Shown in pieces: positions 1 through 6,749 of a stretch of DNA of 9,558 nucleotides. Positions within the stretch are counted from its first letter, which is position 1. Every line of letters starts with the position of its first letter. Source of the DNA: Acidobacteriaceae bacterium (GTDB taxonomy: Bacteria > Acidobacteriota > Terriglobia > Terriglobales > Acidobacteriaceae); NCBI GenBank assembly GCA_003132825.1, contig PKYX01000109.1, forward strand, positions 541-10,098. Reading direction: 5' to 3'. The translations under genes were made by a program, and so were the position numbers. The notes beneath the pieces were generated by a model. The model had not been told where the DNA came from, made no database searches, and saw nothing but the letters and a program-made list of their open reading frames with translations.

Positions 1-118
1 TGCGAATGATTTCCGTGTGCGGCTTGAACCCGCCAATGATCTTTCCCGCCAACTTCGTGTCGCCTGCAAGAATCTGCATCCGAGTCTGTCTCCCCACTTG
101 CCGAACCCGCCCCACCAT
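1..118 (-). pseudogene. Partial transposase, ISNCY-like DDE type (N-terminally truncated remnant, runs off the window)
   Basis: On the minus strand one frame is open from the window edge up to a TAG at 236–238. Its last 39 codons (from the ATG at 118) read like protein: a basic stretch RVRQVGRQTRMQI, then LAGDTKLAGKIIGGFKPHTEIIR. The arrangement QTR..., GDT..., GKI...F.PHTE.IR is what I recall from the central part of ISNCY-type transposases, just before the catalytic core, where 'GK(I/V)xSxFEPHTExIRKGKA' is typical. Here the usual FEPHT is FKPHT. The N-terminal region normally found in front is absent, because the DNA beyond 235 belongs to vapBC on the other strand, so the gene is at least 5'-truncated. 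Whether the rest outside the window is intact cannot be seen. The family call rests on memory of the motif. The alternative is an unrelated small basic protein. Confidence 0.5.
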
Positions 119-193
119 AGTCTCCGGCGATTGCGACAGACTTTCCACAGCAGGTCCAATCCCGGTTCGCCGGCGTCTGCCTTGCGGTTCTCG

Positions 194-226
194 GAATGTA
201 CATAAAGATGGAATATGTGTACATTC
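194..226. promoter_or_regulatory. Candidate VapB(C) operator: inverted repeat with two TGTACA palindromes
   Basis: GAATGTAC (194–201) and GTACATTC (219–226) form an 8-bp perfect inverted repeat separated by 17 bp. Each arm overlaps a TGTACA palindrome (197–202 and 218–223), and the two lie exactly 21 bp apart, about two helical turns, so they face the same side of the DNA. The element ends 36 bp before the vapB start. VapBC complexes of the ribbon-helix-helix kind usually repress their own promoter by binding paired palindromic sites, so this is the natural operator candidate. No clear -35/-10 pair was identified with it. Confidence 0.4.
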
Positions 227-238
227 GCTGGTATCCTA

Positions 239-257
239 GGGGGGGGTAGAGGGGGGA
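239..257 (+). promoter_or_regulatory. G-rich leader and ribosome binding site of vapB
   Basis: A run of eight G (239–246) is followed by TAGA and a run of six G (251–256). The GAGGGG stretch at 249–254 lies 8 nt before the ATG at 263 and can act as the Shine-Dalgarno sequence, which favours the 263 start. An in-frame ATG at 215 would put both G runs inside the coding region and would overlap the candidate operator, so it is unlikely to be the start. Confidence 0.5.
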
Positions 258-262
258 CGTTC

Positions 263-490
263 ATGGGAACAGCAAGGATTCGGTCGCACAAACACTTTCA
301 GTTGGATACAGTGAAAATCAAGCGCGCCCAAAAAGCTTTGCGAGCGAAAACCGAGACTGAGGCCATCGAGCGTGCGTTGGATTTGGCAATTGCCGAACAC
401 GAGAGCAACCGATTGGTTCTCGAAGCCACTGAGCGTTTCGTCAAGAGTGGCATTTACATTAAGGACGTGGACGACACGCTGAGTGGTTAG
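263..490 (+). CDS. vapB: VapB-family antitoxin (type II toxin–antitoxin)
   Basis: This 75-residue protein is the likely antitoxin for the PIN-domain toxin encoded immediately downstream. In such systems the antitoxin binds and blocks the toxin's nuclease site and, through its N-terminal DNA-binding domain, represses the operon. The N-terminal half fits a VapB ribbon-helix-helix domain: a beta strand around HKHFQLD (residues 9–15), then helices including KRAQKALRAKTETEAIERALD (about 20–40). The KTETEAIERALD stretch is characteristic of this VapB family. The C-terminal tail (about 50–75) is probably the toxin-binding segment. The ATG at 263 is chosen because a GAGGGG ribosome site precedes it and the ordinary VapB length results; an in-frame ATG at 215 would add 16 Gly-rich residues. 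Its TAG stop directly abuts the toxin's ATG. Confidence 0.85.
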   Translation: MGTARIRSHKHFQLDTVKIKRAQKALRAKTETEAIERALDLAIAEHESNRLVLEATERFVKSGIYIKDVDDTLSG

Positions 491-919
491 ATGCAGCCCG
501 CTCTGTTCGACTCTTCGATTTATATTGCTGCATTGCGGCGAGGGGACGATGCCGCCCTGGCGCTGCGCCGGTTCGCTACCGATGCACCCCTTTGGCTCAG
601 TGCCGTTGTACTCGAAGAACTCTATGCTGGCGCAGCGGACCGTGATCGTAAGGTTGTGGAACACCTGGAGCGAGACTTCGACAGGGCGAAGCGAATCCTG
701 GTGCCGAATCTGAGCGATTGGGCTCAAGCCGGCAGAGTGCTGGCTCGCTTGGCGGCCAAGTATCATTACGAACAGATCGGACGGGGACGATTGACCAACG
801 ACGCTCTAATGGCGATGAGCGCGGGGCGACTTGGCATCCGAGTCATCACAGCCAACGAACGAGACTTCAGCAGGCTCGCCGAGTTTCGTCCCTTCCAGTG
901 GCAAGTGACCGCTCTCTAA
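491..919 (+). CDS. vapC: VapC-family PIN-domain ribonuclease toxin
   Basis: This 142-residue protein is the toxin of the pair. PIN-domain VapC toxins are Mg2+-dependent endoribonucleases that cut tRNA or rRNA and stop translation when the antitoxin is lost. All four expected acidic positions are present: D7 in LFDSSIYI, E43 in VVLEELYAG, D104 in LTNDALMA and D125 in ITANERDF. The toxin therefore looks catalytically complete, and its length is normal for the family. The ATG follows the antitoxin stop codon with no gap, so translation is probably coupled; the weak GAG-TGG stretch just before it lies inside vapB. The RNA target cannot be predicted from the sequence. The neighbouring transposase remnant suggests that the module arrived by horizontal transfer. 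Confidence 0.88.
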   Translation: MQPALFDSSIYIAALRRGDDAALALRRFATDAPLWLSAVVLEELYAGAADRDRKVVEHLERDFDRAKRILVPNLSDWAQAGRVLARLAAKYHYEQIGRGRLTNDALMAMSAGRLGIRVITANERDFSRLAEFRPFQWQVTAL

Positions 920-1044
920 CACACTTCAGGCGTCAGGGGTTTGTGCCTGCCTTCTCCGAGCCCAATCCGCTAACCGCGTCGAGGTAGGCGTTCCCGCGTA
1001 AGTGGGCAGTTCCTTCTTCACGGCCGCGATAACGAGACGACATG

Positions 1045-1074
1045 GCCTCCGGCCCTGGGGAGCGTGCCTCCGGC
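1045..1074. repeat. Short direct repeat GCCTCCGGC in the vapC–priA gap
   Basis: GCCTCCGGC occurs at 1045–1053 and again at 1066–1074, 21 bp apart, inside the 199-bp stretch (920–1118) that holds no gene. The stretch lies between the convergent ends of vapC and priA. I see no T-rich terminator, tRNA or convincing small ORF in it. The repeat may be a relic of an intergenic repeat element or chance in GC-rich DNA. Confidence 0.3.
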
Positions 1075-1118
1075 GTGACAGCGAAAAACGATCTTGGGGG
1101 CCCGCTAGAAATGCCGGC

Positions 1119-3569
1119 TCACATCAGCCACACCGCGTCCACATCGACGATCACCTGCGTCCGGGGAATCTTCTGTTGCGCCGCGTGGACAAGCATGGCG
1201 CGAAGCAGGGCGTTCAGTTTCTCCCGGCTGTCGGACTTCAACACAAAGTGATAGCGGTAGTCCTGCTTCAGCCGCACGATCGGCGCCGCCGCCGGACCTA
1301 GCACGCGCACGCCTTCGTGCCGTCGGGTCTCGAACCACTTCCCCAAAATCCCCGACCACTCGAAAACCTCGTCCAGCTTGCCGCCGCGCACCACTACGTT
1401 GGCCAGTGCACTGTACGGCGGATAGTGCATCCACTTGCGGAATTGCAACTCTTTCTCATAGAAGCCGACGAAGTCATGTCGCGCCGCATACTGCACCGCG
1501 TAATGGTCTTGAAAATAGGTCTGCAGCACAACCTTTCCCGGAGTATTCCCGCGCCCCGCGCGTCCCGCCACCTGGGTCAGCAGCTGAAACGTCTTCTCGG
1601 CCGCGCGGAAGTCCGGCATGCTCAGCGCCCAGTCGGCTCCGACCACACCCACGAGCGTGACTCCATGGATGTCGTGCCCCTTGGCAATCATCTGCGTGCC
1701 GACCAGCAGATCCAACTCGCCTTGGTTGAGCGCGTTCAGCGCGCGTTCGAAGTCGTCCCGGCCCCGCACCGTGTCCCGGTCCAGCCGCCCGATGCGGGCC
1801 TGCGGAAACATGCCGTGCAAAAGCTCTTCCAGCTTCTCCGAGCCCGTCCCCAGAAAATACACGTACTCGCTTCCGCAGTGCGCACAGGTTTTGGGCACCG
1901 GCGCCGTGTAACCGCAGTAGTGGCACAGCATGCGGTTCGAGCGCTTGTGGAGGGTGAGCGCAATCGCGCAGTTCTGGCACTCGAGCGTTTTGCCGCAAGC
2001 TCGACAGAGCGCCACCGGCGAATAGCCGCGGCGGTTGAGCAGCACCATCACTTGTTCCCTGCGCTCCAGCCGCTGTCTGATTTCCTCCGCCAGCTTGGCG
2101 GAGATGACTTGCTCCTTCCCCGTCTGCTGGAACTCCTGCCGCATGTCGATGATCTCCACTTCAGGCAGCGGCCGCTGCTCAACCCGGTCCCGCAGTTCGA
2201 GCAGCGTGTACTTATTCTTTTTCGCGTTGAAATAGGACTCGAGCGACGGCGTTGCCGATCCCAGCACCACCGCGGCATTGGCCATTTTGGCGCGCATCAC
2301 CGCCACGTCACGCCCATGGTAACGGGGTGTCTCTTCCTGCTTGTAAGACGCGTCTTGCTCTTCATCGACAATCACCAAGGCAAGATCGGTCACCGGCGCG
2401 AACACCGCCGAGCGCGTCCCCACCACCATGCGGGCCTGGCCTTGCTGGATGCGATGCCATTGCTCCGCCCGCTCCTTGTCGGAGAGCCCGGAGTGCAGAA
2501 TCGCCACTTCGTCGCCAAACACTTGGTGCAGATCGGCGGCCACGGCCGGCGTCAACCCGATCTCAGGAACCAGCAGGATGGCGGAGCGGCCGGCAGCCAG
2601 CACCGAGCGCATGCCCGCCAAATAGACCGCGGTCTTGCCCGATCCGGTGACGCCATAGAGCAGCAGGCCGGCAAACTTGCGGGCCTGCACGCTGTCCTCA
2701 ATCCGGGCGAGCGCTTCGGCTTGCGGCGCGCTGAATTGGAAGCCGAAGGGCGAGGGTCGCGGCTTGAGCGTGGATCGGGTGAGCTCGGCGGCCTCATCCG
2801 CCATCTCCACCAGGCCGCGCTTTTCGAGCGTGCGCAAGGTGGTGCGGGGGACATCGAGGGTTCGTAGGCTCTCAACCGCCATTCTGCCGCCGGCTGCGGC
2901 CAGCGCTTCGACGAGTGTGCGCTGGTTGGGATTGAGTTTGCCCTCCGCACTCTTCAGCACGGCGACTCTGAAGGTGCGAGCCGCGTCGCGCACGCCCGAC
3001 AAGTCTTCCCGCAGGATCCACTTTTTGCGCACCATGCCGTCGAGGACAGGCTTCGAGACTCGGGTCGCGGACCGCAAGGCTGGCTCCCGGATCATTTCTG
3101 CTTCCGCCAGGTGGTCGAGCACGCGGAACTCCGCCAACTGTTCTTCCGGCGTCCTGCGGGAGCGGGCCGAGGAGCCCGCCATGCCGGCCAGATGCAACGC
3201 CATCTGCCCTTCGGGCGTGATGCGATAGGCGATGACGCGTTTAAACTCGGCGCCGAGCGGCAGCATGGTGCGGAAGACTTCGCCGAGCGGCGCCAGGTAG
3301 TAGTCGGCAATCCAGTGGCCCAGGCGCAGGAGTTGCTCGTCCAGCACAGGCGCCGGGTCGAGGATGCTGGCGAGATCCTTGGCTTGTATGTCCTTATTCC
3401 CGGCTCGGGGCTGGCGGTCGTGCAGTTCGGTGACGACGCCGGACAGGCGCTGCTGGCGAAAGGGGACCACGACACGTCCGCCCACCACCGGCTGCATCCC
3501 CTCCGGAATGCGATAGGTGAAGACCGCGTCGAGCGGGACGGGCAGGGCTACGTCGCAGAACTGAGGCAT
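1119..3569 (-). CDS. priA: Primosomal protein N' (PriA), 3'→5' replication restart helicase
   Basis: PriA recognises stalled or broken replication forks and reloads the replicative helicase. The 816-residue protein starts with the family's usual N-terminus (MPQFCDVALPVPLDAVFTYRIPEGM). Helicase motifs follow in order: Walker A GVTGSGKT (306–313), VPEIGLTP, VGTRSAVF, a DEAD-type box DEEQD (402–406), GSATPSLESY, the late motif VGTQMIAKGHD, and motif VI QVAGRAGRG (666–674). Eight cysteines (522, 525, 531, 534, 549, 552, 562, 565) form the two zinc-binding sites typical of PriA. The ATG at 3569 is chosen by family alignment. An in-frame ATG at 3599 adds 10 residues and has a GTGAGG site (3611–3616) 11 nt upstream, so it is a real alternative. 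Longer starts up to 3851 would overlap the divergent gene. The protein is longer than E. coli PriA (732 residues). The box reads DEEQD where DEEHD is usual. Confidence 0.95.
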   Translation of the reverse strand: MPQFCDVALPVPLDAVFTYRIPEGMQPVVGGRVVVPFRQQRLSGVVTELHDRQPRAGNKDIQAKDLASILDPAPVLDEQLLRLGHWIADYYLAPLGEVFRTMLPLGAEFKRVIAYRITPEGQMALHLAGMAGSSARSRRTPEEQLAEFRVLDHLAEAEMIREPALRSATRVSKPVLDGMVRKKWILREDLSGVRDAARTFRVAVLKSAEGKLNPNQRTLVEALAAAGGRMAVESLRTLDVPRTTLRTLEKRGLVEMADEAAELTRSTLKPRPSPFGFQFSAPQAEALARIEDSVQARKFAGLLLYGVTGSGKTAVYLAGMRSVLAAGRSAILLVPEIGLTPAVAADLHQVFGDEVAILHSGLSDKERAEQWHRIQQGQARMVVGTRSAVFAPVTDLALVIVDEEQDASYKQEETPRYHGRDVAVMRAKMANAAVVLGSATPSLESYFNAKKNKYTLLELRDRVEQRPLPEVEIIDMRQEFQQTGKEQVISAKLAEEIRQRLERREQVMVLLNRRGYSPVALCRACGKTLECQNCAIALTLHKRSNRMLCHYCGYTAPVPKTCAHCGSEYVYFLGTGSEKLEELLHGMFPQARIGRLDRDTVRGRDDFERALNALNQGELDLLVGTQMIAKGHDIHGVTLVGVVGADWALSMPDFRAAEKTFQLLTQVAGRAGRGNTPGKVVLQTYFQDHYAVQYAARHDFVGFYEKELQFRKWMHYPPYSALANVVVRGGKLDEVFEWSGILGKWFETRRHEGVRVLGPAAAPIVRLKQDYRYHFVLKSDSREKLNALLRAMLVHAAQQKIPRTQVIVDVDAVWLM

Positions 3570-3695
3570 GGCGATCGGACCGAACAGGCATCGTAACATC
3601 CATCGTCGAACCTCACTTTTTGGTCTGGCGGCTCGCGGATGATTTCTAACCACGGCCTTCGGGGCAAGGGGCCGCCACCTTTTTGACCTTGGTAA

Positions 3696-3711
3696 CATGA
3701 AGGCATGAAGG
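3696..3711 (+). repeat. Tandem 8-bp duplication CATGAAGG at a start codon
   Basis: CATGAAGG is present twice in direct succession (3696–3703 and 3704–3711), so two ATG codons lie 8 bp apart. The first (3697) encodes only Met-Lys-Ala before a TGA that overlaps the second ATG (3705) as ATGA. The second opens the 219-residue frame. The GAAGG of the first copy is only 1 nt from the second ATG, too close for a normal ribosome site. Confidence 0.6.
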
Positions 3712-4364
3712 TCATCTTGTTTGGAGCGACGGGCATGATAGGCCAGGGCGTGGTGCGCGAGTGCTTGCTTCATCCCGGGGTCGAGACCGTGCTGTCGATC
3801 GGACGCAGCGCGGGCGGACAGCAGCACCCGAAGCTGCGCGAACTCATGCACCGTGATTTCTTCGATTTCTCGGCGATCGAGAGTGAGCTGTCGGGCTGGG
3901 ATGCCTGTTTTTTCTGCCTGGGCGTGTCCTCGGCGGGCATGACAGAGATCCGCTACCGGCGGATCACCTACGATCTCACGCTCGCGGCGGCCGAGACTCT
4001 GGTGAAGCTGAACCCGGGCATGACATTCGTCTACGTGTCGGGAGCAGGAACCGACAGCACCGAGCGCGGTCGCATCATGTGGGCGCGAGTGAAAGGCCAG
4101 ACGGAAAATGCCCTGCTGCGGCTACCGTTCAAGGCCGCGTACATGTTCCGTCCGGGGGTCATTGTGCCGCTCGACGGGATTCGATCGAAGACCAAGATCT
4201 ACCGCATGGGTTACGCGCTCGCTCGGCCCCTGCTTCGCTCGATGTACCCGCGGTTTCCGAAATACATCACCACCACCGAGCAGGTGGGACACGCCATGAT
4301 AAGGGTCGCCCAAGAAGGCTTCCCCAACTCGGTGCTCGAAAGCTCAGATATCAACCAGTTGTGA
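3705..4364 (+). CDS. NAD(P)-binding, atypical short-chain dehydrogenase/epimerase-like protein
   Basis: This 219-residue protein has a Rossmann fold of the atypical SDR (NAD(P)H-binding) type. The N-terminal MKVILFGATGMIG carries the dinucleotide-binding glycine motif GATGMIG (7–13). A second conserved block, FVYVSGAGTDS (108–118), is followed by WARVKGQTENALL (126–138), where K130 may serve as the SDR active-site lysine. A tyrosine in the standard YxxxK spacing is not evident, so the protein may bind rather than turn over a substrate, or use another residue. No signal peptide or membrane segment is seen, so it is probably cytosolic. Its substrate is unknown. It stands alone on the plus strand between the convergent glycosylase gene and the divergent priA. 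The start at 3705 gives the normal N-terminus; its ribosome site is unclear because of the duplicated CATGAAGG. Confidence 0.8.
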   Translation: MKVILFGATGMIGQGVVRECLLHPGVETVLSIGRSAGGQQHPKLRELMHRDFFDFSAIESELSGWDACFFCLGVSSAGMTEIRYRRITYDLTLAAAETLVKLNPGMTFVYVSGAGTDSTERGRIMWARVKGQTENALLRLPFKAAYMFRPGVIVPLDGIRSKTKIYRMGYALARPLLRSMYPRFPKYITTTEQVGHAMIRVAQEGFPNSVLESSDINQL

Positions 4365-4421
4365 CCCAGCGCAATCCCGTGCCGGGGCCGGGTGAGCTGC
4401 GCCCAACCGGGAAGCGCGAGG

Positions 4422-4443
4422 GCGCCCGTCCCGCCCTGGGCGC
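4422..4443. terminator. Possible hairpin between convergent genes
   Basis: GCGCCC (4422–4427) and GGGCGC (4438–4443) can form a 6-bp GC stem with a 10-nt loop, in the 83-bp gap where the SDR gene and the glycosylase gene converge. The position suits a bidirectional transcription stop. No T tract follows on either strand, so it is not a standard intrinsic terminator, and in GC-rich DNA such a stem may be chance. Confidence 0.3.
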
Positions 4444-4447
4444 GGGG

Positions 4448-5272
4448 TTACTCGACGCCTTTCGAGGGCATGGGGAGGCCTAGATCCTGCATGACCATTT
4501 GCAGGTCTTTCCAGGTTTCTTTCTTTTGCCGGGGGTCGCGGAGGAGGAAGGCGGGATGATAGGTCACGGCTAGTTTGGTGCCGCGAAAGTCGTACCAATG
4601 GCCACGCAGCTCGGACATGGGAGCGTTGATCGCGAGCAATGTCTTGGCCGCGACGGCGCCGAGAGCCACGATGACTTTGGGTTGAATCGCCGCGATCTGG
4701 CGCATGAGAAAGGGCGAGCAGGTTTCGCATTCGTCGCGCTCGGGGGTGCGGTTTCCGGGGGGCCGGCATTTGATGATGTTGGCGATATAGACATCCTCGC
4801 GCCGAATGCCCATGGCTTTGATCATGTTGTTGAGCAACTGGCCGGCGCGGCCGACGAATGGCTCGCCTTGCTGATCTTCGTCGGCCCCGGGGGCTTCGCC
4901 GATGAACATTAGCTGGGCGCGAGCATCGCCAACTCCAAAAACGATCTGCTTGCGTCCCTGTTTGTGCAAGCGGCAGCGGGTACAGTCACCAAGGTCTTGG
5001 CGAATGATCTTAAGAGCTTGCACCGGGTCGGTGGTGCGGGATTCGGGTTTGGGGACGCCGGCTTCGAAGATGCTTTCTTCTCTTTGGGGCAGGACTGTTT
5101 TGGCTCTGGGGGTCATTGGCTCTCGTTGGCCGGAATCGATTTCGGGTTCCGAAGAAGTGGTGATCGCGTCCGGGGCCGAAGCTTCGCGACGGTAGAAGTC
5201 ATAGACGCCGAGTTCACCGTAGTAGCGGATGCGCTCGGCGAGGGCACGGCGGAGTTGCGGGTCGAGGGTCAC
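4448..5272 (-). CDS. Family-4 (Fe–S cluster) uracil-DNA glycosylase
   Basis: This enzyme removes uracil from DNA to start base excision repair of deaminated cytosine. The 274-residue protein has the hallmarks of family 4: four cluster-binding cysteines C97, C100, C169 and C185 (the CxxC, then KCRPPGNR, then a Cys 16 residues on), the active-site motif GEAPGADED (125–133), the EPFVGRAGQLL block, VALGAVAAKTLL, and the late motif HPAFLLR (239–245). About 85 residues precede the catalytic domain. The first 30 (RYYGELGVYDFYRR) look helical and the rest a low-complexity acidic and Pro-rich linker; the family core normally starts close to the first CxxC. The start codon is GTG with only a weak ribosome site. 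It lies 140 bp downstream of coaBC in the same direction and is probably in the same transcription unit. Some annotations call such proteins SPO1 DNA polymerase-related. Confidence 0.92.
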   Translation of the reverse strand: MTLDPQLRRALAERIRYYGELGVYDFYRREASAPDAITTSSEPEIDSGQREPMTPRAKTVLPQREESIFEAGVPKPESRTTDPVQALKIIRQDLGDCTRCRLHKQGRKQIVFGVGDARAQLMFIGEAPGADEDQQGEPFVGRAGQLLNNMIKAMGIRREDVYIANIIKCRPPGNRTPERDECETCSPFLMRQIAAIQPKVIVALGAVAAKTLLAINAPMSELRGHWYDFRGTKLAVTYHPAFLLRDPRQKKETWKDLQMVMQDLGLPMPSKGVE

Positions 5273-5374
5273 GAACCGATCCAGCGTATCACGGCTGGCG
5301 ACCGATGAGGTTCGGCAGGGAAACGGGCGCAGGCAACCCCCAACAGTACCCCGGTTTCGGGCTCACCCCGACGG

Positions 5375-5392
5375 TCGAGGTGCCAGCCTCGA
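5375..5392. other. Small hairpin in the coaBC–glycosylase gap
   Basis: TCGAGG (5375–5380) and CCTCGA (5387–5392) form a perfect 6-bp stem around a 6-nt loop, just beyond the coaBC stop codon. There is no T tract on the minus strand after it, so it is not a clear terminator. It could be an RNA processing or stability hairpin between the two cistrons, or chance. Confidence 0.25.
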
Positions 5393-5412
5393 GGTGTGCA
5401 TTCGGACTTTCG

Positions 5413-6630
5413 CTAGTTCGCGACCGGAGAGCGTTTGCGCAGGCGAACCACCAGATCGAGCACGCGCTGCGCCACTTCCCATTTGGTGGTCACGGGCACG
5501 TCAACGACTTCCTGATGAGTCAGGATGGTGACGGCGTTGCGATCGGAGTCGAAGCCGACACCTTCGTGCGAGATATCGTTCACGACGATCGCGTCCAGGG
5601 ATTTGGACAGCAGCTTCCGGCGGGCATTCTCCAGGACGTTTTCGCTTTCGGCGGCGAAACCCACCATGATCTGCGACTGCCGGTGACGAACGAGCTCGGC
5701 CAGGATATCGGCGGTGGGCTCGAGTTCGAGCGACATAGAACCGCTGCGCTTGATCTTTTGCCCGGCCACCGACTTCGGGCGATAGTCGGAAACGGCGGCG
5801 GTCTTGATGACCACGCTGGCCTGGGGCAGTAGGCCGAGCGCAGCCCGGCGCATCTCCTCGGCGGAGGAAACCGAGGTGAGCTCGGCGGCGGACGGCGGCT
5901 TTAGGGCGGTGGGGCCGCTGACCAGCAGCACCCGCGCGCCGCGGCGCAGCGCGGCCTCGGCCAAGGCGTAACCCATGCGGCCGCTCGACCGGTTGGTGAG
6001 GTAACGCACGGGATCGATTTTCTCCCGCGTGGGGCCCGCGGTGATCAGAACGGTTTCGCCGAGGAAATCCTGCGAGGCTCCCAAAGATTCGAGGACAGCG
6101 GCGACGATGGACTCATTTTCGGCGAGGCGGCCGGGCCCGGTCATGCCGCAAGCCAGGTAGCCTTCTCCGGGATCAACCACTTTCACGCCGCGCTTCTTGA
6201 GCATCTCGATGTTGGCTTGGGTCGCAGGGTGGTTCCACATGTTGAGGTTCATGGCGGGAGCGACGACGACGGGCGCGGTGGTGGCCAGATAGAGCGTGGT
6301 CAGAAAATCGTTGGCAATGCCTTGCGCGAATTTGGCGAGAACATCGGCGGTGGCGGGTGCGACCAGAAGCGAGTCAATCGACTGGGCTAGGGCGACATGC
6401 TCGACGGCGGAATCGATATTGGGCGTCTCCTCTCCGGCAGCGAACATGTCGGTGATGACTTTTTCCCCAGAGAGGGCGGCGAAGGTCAGCGGCCGGATAA
6501 ACTCCTGGGCGGCCTGGGTCATGATGACCTGGACTCGGATGCTCCGATCCTGCAAGAGGCGGACGATCTCCGCCGCTTTATAGGCCGCAATGCCACCGCT
6601 GACGCCGAGAGCTATTTTCACCGCACGCAC
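5413..6630 (-). CDS. coaBC: Bifunctional phosphopantothenoylcysteine decarboxylase/phosphopantothenate–cysteine ligase (CoaBC)
   Basis: CoaBC carries out two successive steps of coenzyme A synthesis: CoaB joins cysteine to 4'-phosphopantothenate using CTP, and the FMN-dependent CoaC domain decarboxylates the product to 4'-phosphopantetheine. The 405-residue length is standard. The N-terminal CoaC domain (about 1–185) shows the flavin-binding GVSGGIAAYKAAEI (9–22), the catalytic His in EHVALA (H78), APATADVLAKFA, PAMNLNMW with N128, and ACGMTGPGR with the reactive C161. The C-terminal CoaB domain shows LITAGPTREKIDPVRYLTNRSSG (195–217), KTAAVSDYRPK (276–286) and the lysine pair K292/K294. The GTG at 6630 is the longest start; a second GTG at 6621 would give the more usual VKIALGVSGG beginning. 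Neither has a strong ribosome site. It lies 119 bp downstream of rpoZ. Confidence 0.95.
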   Translation of the reverse strand: MRAVKIALGVSGGIAAYKAAEIVRLLQDRSIRVQVIMTQAAQEFIRPLTFAALSGEKVITDMFAAGEETPNIDSAVEHVALAQSIDSLLVAPATADVLAKFAQGIANDFLTTLYLATTAPVVVAPAMNLNMWNHPATQANIEMLKKRGVKVVDPGEGYLACGMTGPGRLAENESIVAAVLESLGASQDFLGETVLITAGPTREKIDPVRYLTNRSSGRMGYALAEAALRRGARVLLVSGPTALKPPSAAELTSVSSAEEMRRAALGLLPQASVVIKTAAVSDYRPKSVAGQKIKRSGSMSLELEPTADILAELVRHRQSQIMVGFAAESENVLENARRKLLSKSLDAIVVNDISHEGVGFDSDRNAVTILTHQEVVDVPVTTKWEVAQRVLDLVVRLRKRSPVAN

Positions 6631-6689
6631 CGCCTGCCTACTCGAGTACCCGGGAGTTCAGATGCAAGGACAATCAAGATCAATCTGAT

Positions 6690-6703
6690 TCTCGGAATGA
6701 CAT
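6690..6703. repeat. Possible relic of an intergenic repeat (CTCGGAATGACAT)
   Basis: In the 119-bp rpoZ–coaBC gap the sequence TCTCGGAATGACATG resembles the end of a short palindromic intergenic repeat family (…CGCTCGGAATGACA) that I remember as frequent in acidobacterial genomes. The palindromic partner arm is missing here. A weak AATCA/TGATT inverted repeat (6672–6690) precedes it. No terminator or promoter in this gap is convincing. Confidence 0.25.
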
Positions 6704-6749
6704 GCTCTTTTCCCGCCCGACTGCGACCACCCAAGAATTCACCCAAGCT

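Noticed and set aside
239..256. G-quadruplex in the vapB leader
   Set aside because: Only two G runs are present with one short loop; a normal four-tract fold within one strand would need zero- or two-base loops inside the runs, so it is not a confident call.
236..766. 176-residue minus-strand open frame opposite vapBC
   Set aside because: It lies wholly antisense to two well-supported genes and shows no recognisable motif.
920..1118. Small gene or RNA in the vapC–priA gap
   Set aside because: The short frames here have no family resemblance or ribosome site, and no tRNA-like or terminator-like fold was seen by eye.
1317..2867. 516-residue plus-strand open frame opposite priA
   Set aside because: It is rich in His, Arg, Gln and Pro, as expected from the antisense of a GC-rich gene, and priA on the other strand carries every helicase motif.
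3570..3851. N-terminal extension of PriA by up to 94 residues
   Set aside because: The added residues do not match the family N-terminus, overlap the divergent SDR gene, and MPQFCDVALPVPLD is the usual PriA beginning. Only the small 3599 alternative is kept in mind.
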